A stretch of 46,285 bases of DNA from Candidatus Saccharimonadota bacterium (lineage in GTDB: Bacteria; Patescibacteriota; Saccharimonadia; Saccharimonadales; UBA4665): NCBI GenBank assembly GCA_028286385.1, contig JAQBRQ010000006.1, forward strand, positions 1-46,285, given 5' to 3'. The position numbers and the translations under genes are program-made. Under the pieces are notes generated by a model. The model did no database searches and had not been told where the DNA came from. It saw only the letters and a list, made by a program, of their open reading frames with translations. Positions 42,005 through 46,285 of this stretch are shown one piece after another (positions within the stretch are counted from its first letter, which is position 1; every line of letters begins with the position of its first letter).

Positions 42005-42020
42005 TTCGGGAGGTATAGCT

Positions 42021-42659
42021 ATGAGAAAAATAATCGTGACGACTCTTGCCGTAACAATATTGGGGGTTGGTGGTGTGCCAGTGCTTGGTAGCATTAGCGA
42101 TGGACCTATGTTATTAGGTACTGCCGCTGCCCAGTCAACGAGCAACGTCACCATACAGAATTCTGCCTATTCGCCAACGTCTGTAACAGTCGAGAAAGGC
42201 ACAACAGTAACCTGGACCAATAGAGACAGTACGCCACACACGGTGACTGCTGATTCGGGGAGCGGCCCAAACAGTGGTCAGCTAAAAAATGGTCAAAGTT
42301 ATAGCTATACGTTTGCTCAAGCCGGCACGTTTGCTTATCACTGCACCTTGCATCCCCAAATGAAAGCCACAGCCATAGTTAAGGAAGCTGCTGCCCCAGC
42401 TCCTGCTCCGGCTCCTCAAACCCCTGCCCCAAGCGCTGGAGGAGCCAATCAGCCTCAGCAGCCTAGTGCCCCCGCTCCCACTGGCGGAAGGGGTGCAGGG
42501 CCTCCTGTTGCTGCGGGACCAGTTGAAACAGGCGGTGGCTCTACAACTGGCCTGGAGCACGTTACCGCACTTGTAGCAGGTATACTTTCGCTTAGCTCAG
42601 CAGGCGTATTGGCTGTAAAGGCACGCCATGAGCAAGCAGCCGAACTCGCAAAAAAATAA
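42021..42659 (+). CDS. Exported cupredoxin (plastocyanin-like) with C-terminal TM
   Basis: This is a type 1 copper protein outside the cell. A signal segment (1-37) precedes a plastocyanin fold (about 40-121). The copper ligands are all visible: H73 (TPHTV), C108, H111 and M114 (in YHCTLHPQM). A Pro/Ala/Gly-rich linker follows (about 122-178), then GGSTTG, a hydrophobic segment and KARH. That tail has the layout of a sortase sorting signal, although it is not LPxTG. The last 32 bases overlap a sortase gene. It probably transfers electrons or holds copper at the surface. Confidence 0.88.
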   Translation: MRKIIVTTLAVTILGVGGVPVLGSISDGPMLLGTAAAQSTSNVTIQNSAYSPTSVTVEKGTTVTWTNRDSTPHTVTADSGSGPNSGQLKNGQSYSYTFAQAGTFAYHCTLHPQMKATAIVKEAAAPAPAPAPQTPAPSAGGANQPQQPSAPAPTGGRGAGPPVAAGPVETGGGSTTGLEHVTALVAGILSLSSAGVLAVKARHEQAAELAKK

Positions 42660-43275
42660 GCACCAGGGTTTTTGGTATCGGGCGGTAGATAGCATATTAA
42701 TCATTATTGGCTTGTCCTGCATAGGCCTTGTCGTGATTGATCAGCAGCAGGCCCCGATGCCACAACTGCAGAATGAGACTGTTGCCACTGAAACTAAAAG
42801 CACGGCAAGCCTGCCACACTCAGAGCCTACCAATGTACGGATACCCTCCATCAAGGTAGATTCAGCTCTTATAAACACTGGCTTGAACGCTGACGGTAGC
42901 CCCGCTGTGCCGACGGGGGCTGATGTCGATAAAGCAGCTTGGCTTACAGCTTCCGCAAGCCCTGGCGAAACAGGCACATCGGTCATTATCGGACACGTCG
43001 ATACCCTTAAAAGCGGACCATCTGTATTTTTTGAACTTGGAAAACTCTTGCCCGGCCAGAAGGTCTATGTAAGTCGACAAGATGGGCAAACCGCAGTTTT
43101 TACTGTCAGTGCAGTGCGTGCCTACGATCAGGATAATTTCCCTAACCAGACAGTCTACGGCAATGCCGATTCCCCGGTGCTCCGTCTTATTACATGCGGC
43201 GGCACTTGGGACGCATCAAAAAAGCAATACTCAGAAAACATCGTGGTGTTTGCAGCGCTATCTGAGGAGAAGTAG
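42628..43275 (+). CDS. Sortase (class E/F-like), possibly dedicated to the cupredoxin
   Basis: One N-terminal TM (about 21-38) is followed by a sortase domain with H123 (IIGHVDT) and C190 (RLITCGGTWD), then ENIVVFA. Class F enzymes usually have Arg shortly after the Cys (YRDN-type); here that stretch reads SKKQYSEN with no Arg. Catalysis may use Lys or be impaired. The ATG lies inside the cupredoxin gene, 32 bases before its stop, with an AAAGG site. Such overlap implies a functional pair. Confidence 0.85.
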   Translation: MSKQPNSQKNKHQGFWYRAVDSILIIIGLSCIGLVVIDQQQAPMPQLQNETVATETKSTASLPHSEPTNVRIPSIKVDSALINTGLNADGSPAVPTGADVDKAAWLTASASPGETGTSVIIGHVDTLKSGPSVFFELGKLLPGQKVYVSRQDGQTAVFTVSAVRAYDQDNFPNQTVYGNADSPVLRLITCGGTWDASKKQYSENIVVFAALSEEK

Positions 43276-43533
43276 CGCGGTCCCAAACTCAAATTTGCCG
43301 TCGCGAATGTGGGGCCTTAGCTTCGGAATAATCTTCAGGGCATCCATGATGCTAAAAGACTCCTTTGGTTCATGGCGCATATCTGGCGGCAGATCAGATA
43401 CAAATGTAACTGAGGTCCATGCGTCTTCGTCCAGGTAAATAAAAATATCAGGAAGACTCGCGAGGTCTGGGCCTGAATAAACTGCTGAAATAACGTGACC
43501 AGTATCTTGTGTGCTAAAGATTTCATATGACAT
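43258..43533 (-). CDS. Small hypothetical protein
   Basis: This is a 91-residue reading frame with no recognised family. It is acidic and mixed alpha/beta in appearance (with a SLPDIFIYLDEDAW segment), without signal or TM. The ATG at 43533 is chosen over a start at 43551. No clear ribosome site is visible. It overlaps the convergent sortase gene by 18 bases at the 3' end. It might be a real small gene or a long chance frame. Confidence 0.4.
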   Translation of the reverse strand: MSYEIFSTQDTGHVISAVYSGPDLASLPDIFIYLDEDAWTSVTFVSDLPPDMRHEPKESFSIMDALKIIPKLRPHIRDGKFEFGTALLLLR

Positions 43534-43619
43534 AAAGCAAAAATACGACAAAGTGCGGTATTCGTAAATAGCTTAGCCCCTCTGTGTTTGGTGATATGGA
43601 GTATGGTTGAGTATTCAAC

Positions 43620-44021
43620 TCAGACTAGATCAACTCTTGTATCTGCATCACCTGACGCAGTTTTATCGCCTTGTTGAGGGACAAAGAAACGGATGACCTC
43701 AAAACATAAAGCTGGTGGATCCATTTCTTTGGCCGCATTGCCACCATGCTCCACACGGTATATTCGGTCCATCACCCTGTTGGGATATTGAGGTAAAAAA
43801 TGCTCTTTAAGCCGTTCCAGGATTTGATCTCGTCCTTGCACCTCTACCCTAGTTTGATCAGCTAACACAGGGCGTGCAATATCAGCGTAGGCGCTACCTG
43901 TAGCAGCGGTTGCTTTAAGTGCCCCAGCTAAATCGGCAACGTAGCCGTCTAGGTTTTGGTCTACGTAGGCTGCTATTTCGGCTTGTTCGGGCTCTGCTCT
44001 ATCTGGGAATATCTCGGCCAT
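43620..44021 (-). CDS. Hypothetical acidic protein of 133 residues
   Basis: There is no family I can name. It is a soluble, acidic, mostly helical sequence rich in Ala and Asp, opening AEIFPDRAEPEQAEIAAYV. A clear GGAGG site six bases before the ATG supports that it is translated. It stands alone between two other minus-strand genes. Function unknown. Confidence 0.6.
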   Translation of the reverse strand: MAEIFPDRAEPEQAEIAAYVDQNLDGYVADLAGALKATAATGSAYADIARPVLADQTRVEVQGRDQILERLKEHFLPQYPNRVMDRIYRVEHGGNAAKEMDPPALCFEVIRFFVPQQGDKTASGDADTRVDLV

Positions 44022-44157
44022 GACGATCCTCCTAATTTACCTGTACGATACTCCTCGGTACATGATAAGGCAATAACAAAAAGAGTCATTGGGGCTCACT
44101 CCCCCACTGGACGTACTTCGCAACCTTCGCGGGCTTGAAGATTCTGTTGCAGTAAGG

Positions 44158-44697
44158 TTATTTTAGCTTAAGACAGTACTTTGCGAGTTCGCCTTGAGTG
44201 TCGCTTAGAACACTACTAACCTTTTCAAAGCCTTCCGACTCATAAAGCTTACTTTCTCGGGTGTTGTCTGAAGCCGCATAAAGTATAAGATTTTCTGCCC
44301 CATTCTGTTTTGAAGCATCGGCGGCAACTCTAACTAATGCTCTGCCGAGACCTCTACGCTGATAATCAGGGTCTACCATCAACAACCATAAATATTGAGA
44401 ATTTGTTTTGTCGTCTTCGCCTTTCCAGGTGCCGGAGTAGCCAGCTGTGAAACCGGCAAGTTTATCGGCGTCAAAGGCTAAATGAGACCAGTACCCATCG
44501 TAATGTCTACGTTTTTGAAGTTCACCATAAGCTTCTGCTGCATTTGGAATTGTTGGTGGAAGCGGTTCACCCACGCTATGCGCACTAGCCCGTTCTGTTA
44601 AAAGAGCCATTGCCTCGATGTCCGCAGCTATACCAGCCCTTAGGTAAAATTCACCTAGAGCACTTTGCTCGGGATTATTATTTGAGAACTCAGACAT
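44158..44697 (-). CDS. GNAT-family N-acetyltransferase
   Basis: The acetyl-CoA loop is intact: LWLLMVDPDYQRRGLGRALVRVA. It is followed by LILYAASDN and the KLYESEGFEKV C-terminal motif. The length (179 aa) is typical. The acceptor is unknown; small-molecule or protein N-termini are usual. The first 20 residues before YLRAGIAADIE may be an extension. Confidence 0.88.
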   Translation of the reverse strand: MSEFSNNNPEQSALGEFYLRAGIAADIEAMALLTERASAHSVGEPLPPTIPNAAEAYGELQKRRHYDGYWSHLAFDADKLAGFTAGYSGTWKGEDDKTNSQYLWLLMVDPDYQRRGLGRALVRVAADASKQNGAENLILYAASDNTRESKLYESEGFEKVSSVLSDTQGELAKYCLKLK

Positions 44698-44868
44698 AAA
44701 AATAAATTACCATAAAAGTGGTGTTTAACGTACTGCTTATGCCTGGCTCCCCCTATGGGCGTACTTTGAACTCATACTATTACTGATGAAACTTGTACGT
44801 TTAATTACAGACTAACCTCGGCAGAGATGCAAATCTAGTCGTATTAATTAAAAAAAAGGAGCAGCGAC

Positions 44869-45078
44869 ATGGCAGTAGATGATTACGACGAAAGACGACA
44901 TCTAAATAGAGATGTGAGAGACGCACATGTAAGTGCATCAGCAGCCAGGACCTTAGCTACTTTGGCATTAATCGGAGCCGCAATCGCCTTGGCTCTCTCG
45001 GTTATGGCATGGAATAAGGCTAATGATGCGTGGGGAAACGCTCAGCGCGCGGTAAATAATGTATCGCAAACAAGATAG
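44869..45078 (+). CDS. Small single-TM protein
   Basis: The protein has 69 residues. An acidic and basic mixed start (DDYDERRHLNRDVRD) precedes one TM helix (about 27-46), with a short amphipathic end containing WNKANDAWGNAQRA. An AAGGAG site lies seven bases before the ATG, so it is probably expressed. No family is recognised. Confidence 0.65.
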   Translation: MAVDDYDERRHLNRDVRDAHVSASAARTLATLALIGAAIALALSVMAWNKANDAWGNAQRAVNNVSQTR

Positions 45079-45129
45079 TTTCTAAATTAAGCTGTCGACC
45101 AAAGTCGTTACCCGCTAGCTCCTCAGTGG

Positions 45130-45135
45130 TATACT
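45130..45135 (+). promoter_or_regulatory. -10 box directly before the DUF5995-like gene
   Basis: TATACT ends six bases before the GTG at 45142, leaving no room for a ribosome-binding leader; the mRNA should be leaderless. Confidence 0.6.
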
Positions 45136-45141
45136 TTTCTA

Positions 45142-45849
45142 GTGCCTGTTACAAAAATAAATAGCATTGATATAGAATCGATCGATACCTTTAAAAAGTT
45201 GCTTTTTAAGTTACGGAGTCTTGACAGTCAACTAATAAACAGTGACTTTTCGAGGGTAGCCCCCTTCAACAGTGCTTACATCGTGGTAACGGCTGCAATA
45301 GGCGAAGCGTTAGATAATGGATATTTTGAAAATCCGAAATTTATTGAGAACTTCACTTTATGTTTTTCCCACTATTATTTCGCTGCAATAAATGAGGCCT
45401 TAGCGGGGAGCAATGATCTACCTGTTGCGTGGGCTAAACTACTTACTCCAAAAACTGGTAAACGATTACCTAATTTTATCTACATATTGATGGGAGCAAA
45501 TGCACATATCAATCATGACCTGTCGCTCGTTATGGTAAAAATGCTCGACAACGACGATACAGAAAATGTATTAAGAGACATTATTCGGGTCGATAAGCTT
45601 CTTGTTAATAGTGGTAATGATATCTTAAGTAGTTTTACGGAGCCGAAAAGATCACCAAGATTTATTAAAGACAAATTTAGCTATATCTACCTACCAATGA
45701 TAATGCAGGTAATCTTATATTGGAGAGTCAAAGCCTGGAGGGACTACCTGAGTATCAAGAGTAACGGCTTAAGAGCTGATCGATCACAAATTAAGGGTAA
45801 AGCAATAAGCAATCGTTTACTATGGCTTGGTAAATCGATGAGTCAGTAA
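45142..45849 (+). CDS. DUF5995-like protein
   Basis: The sequence VVTAAIGEALDNGYFENP, a CFSHYYFAAINEAL segment and MGANAHINHDLSLVM fit the DUF5995 pattern, whose GANAHINxD motif has His and Asp suited to metal binding. The protein (235 aa) has no signal peptide. A GTG start is chosen because of the adjacent -10 box. The biochemical role of the family is unknown to me. The sequence looks more AT-rich than genes in the first 35 kb. Confidence 0.7.
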   Translation: MPVTKINSIDIESIDTFKKLLFKLRSLDSQLINSDFSRVAPFNSAYIVVTAAIGEALDNGYFENPKFIENFTLCFSHYYFAAINEALAGSNDLPVAWAKLLTPKTGKRLPNFIYILMGANAHINHDLSLVMVKMLDNDDTENVLRDIIRVDKLLVNSGNDILSSFTEPKRSPRFIKDKFSYIYLPMIMQVILYWRVKAWRDYLSIKSNGLRADRSQIKGKAISNRLLWLGKSMSQ

Positions 45850-45870
45850 ACTCTTTGAATACTAAATAAG

Positions 45871-46285
45871 TTAGAAATCCTCGATGGTGAGTTTTTTCAT
45901 CTGCATCATATTGGCAAATGCATTAGGACGCTTCATTAATTCTTCCATGTTTTTTGGTACAACCTGCCAACTCAGCCCATACTGGTCTTTGCACCAACCA
46001 CACTGTTCTGATTCCGGCACAGTAGAGAGCTTTTCCCAGTAGTAATCAATTTCTTTTTGATCTTCACAGGGAATTGAGAAGGATACTGATTCGTTGAACT
46101 TGAACTCCGGGCCGGCGTTAATAGCCACAAAACGGTTGCCGCTTAGTTCGAATTCAACAGTCAGTTCTTTGCCGGCGAGTTCTTTTTGAAAATCAAGTAA
46201 ACCCTCTTCTGGATAGTATGAAGTTGCAACAATTTTACTATCCGGAAACACTGAAATGTAGAACTCGACCGCCTCTTGAGCGTTG
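45871..46285 (-). CDS. PhnB-like VOC-superfamily protein, 5' end cut by window edge
   Basis: It matches the '3-demethylubiquinone-9 3-methyltransferase' (PhnB-like) VOC group, whose real activities are mostly unknown. VFPDSKI, an FVAINAGPEFKFN strand, SFSIPCEDQKEIDYYWEKL and GLSWQVVP appear in the family order. The frame continues to the window edge through AQEAVEFYIS, which is the normal start of the fold, so about 15 N-terminal residues lie outside. Confidence 0.85.
   Translation of the reverse strand, partial: NAQEAVEFYISVFPDSKIVATSYYPEEGLLDFQKELAGKELTVEFELSGNRFVAINAGPEFKFNESVSFSIPCEDQKEIDYYWEKLSTVPESEQCGWCKDQYGLSWQVVPKNMEELMKRPNAFANMMQMKKLTIEDF

Noticed and set aside
1-46285. UGA recoded to Gly, as in Gracilibacteria and Absconditabacteria
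   Set aside because: Well-known proteins here end at TGA at the expected length (for example the umuC-like gene) and none needs UGA read through.
1-46285. Prophage, transposon or integrated element
   Set aside because: No integrase, transposase, phage structural gene or flanking attachment repeats were recognised; the genes at both tRNAs are ordinary.

Overview
The window reads as a chromosomal segment of a Patescibacteria/CPR bacterium, most likely Candidatus Saccharibacteria (TM7). This is inferred from gene content and style, not from a phylogeny. The indicators are compact operons with ATGA overlaps, TGA used as an ordinary stop, many small exported or single-TM proteins, two sortases and no outer-membrane genes, a membrane-anchored Clp ATPase, and several promoters placed so close to the start codon that the mRNA should be leaderless. 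No phage, transposase or CRISPR array was seen.

Layout. (1) 1-4.9 kb is a surface module: a secreted six-FN3 protein ending in a dockerin, a membrane-anchored cohesin protein immediately after it, and a convergent Asn/Cys-rich exported protein. (2) 4.9-7.3 kb holds an operon of a 90-aa orphan, a UmuD-like protein lacking both catalytic residues, a Y-family polymerase and rlmH. (3) 7.6-13.7 kb holds a DUF3048 protein, histidine kinase and response regulator operon, bracketed by two related palindromes, then gltX with a membrane protein upstream of it. (4) 13.8-17.7 kb holds a PEGA protein, a sortase, tRNA-Leu(CAA) with a mirror-image tRNA-like element, and a HAD phosphatase. (5) 17.8-21.6 kb is a five-gene 'housecleaning' operon: ExoIII, prolyl aminopeptidase, HAD-IB, MTH1-like NUDIX and a degenerate NnrD-like protein. 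(6) 21.6-25.4 kb holds pyrH, the membrane Clp ATPase and a small membrane partner. (7) 25.4-28.9 kb holds an exported S1-like protease, tRNA-Ser(GGA) and a MacB-type ABC transporter. (8) 28.9-35.1 kb is one long minus-strand run: pgl, gnd, zwf, a MarP-like CvpA-protease, VKOR and a divergent NRAMP. (9) 35.2-39.5 kb holds DJ-1/PfpI, an RND permease, a methyltransferase and a 29-codon small gene too short for ordinary gene calling. (10) 39.6-46.3 kb is an accessory, more AT-looking tail: CHAP hydrolase, Pro-rich membrane protein, a cupredoxin overlapping a sortase, GNATs, small unknowns, DUF5995 and a VOC protein cut by the window edge.

How it fits together. Much of the window serves the exported compartment: adhesive FN3/cohesin/dockerin scaffolds, sortase anchoring, cell-wall hydrolysis, and oxidative folding (VKOR) alongside a protease that keeps the two cysteines of its MarP relatives. 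The oxidative pentose phosphate genes would supply NAD(P)H, and the ExoIII/NUDIX/HAD operon and the translesion polymerase handle damage. The most promising novelties are the cohesin-dockerin pair, the UmuD pseudoprotease, the repeated palindromes, the Cys-rich protein with duplicated terminal modules, the leaderless promoter class and the cupredoxin-sortase unit.
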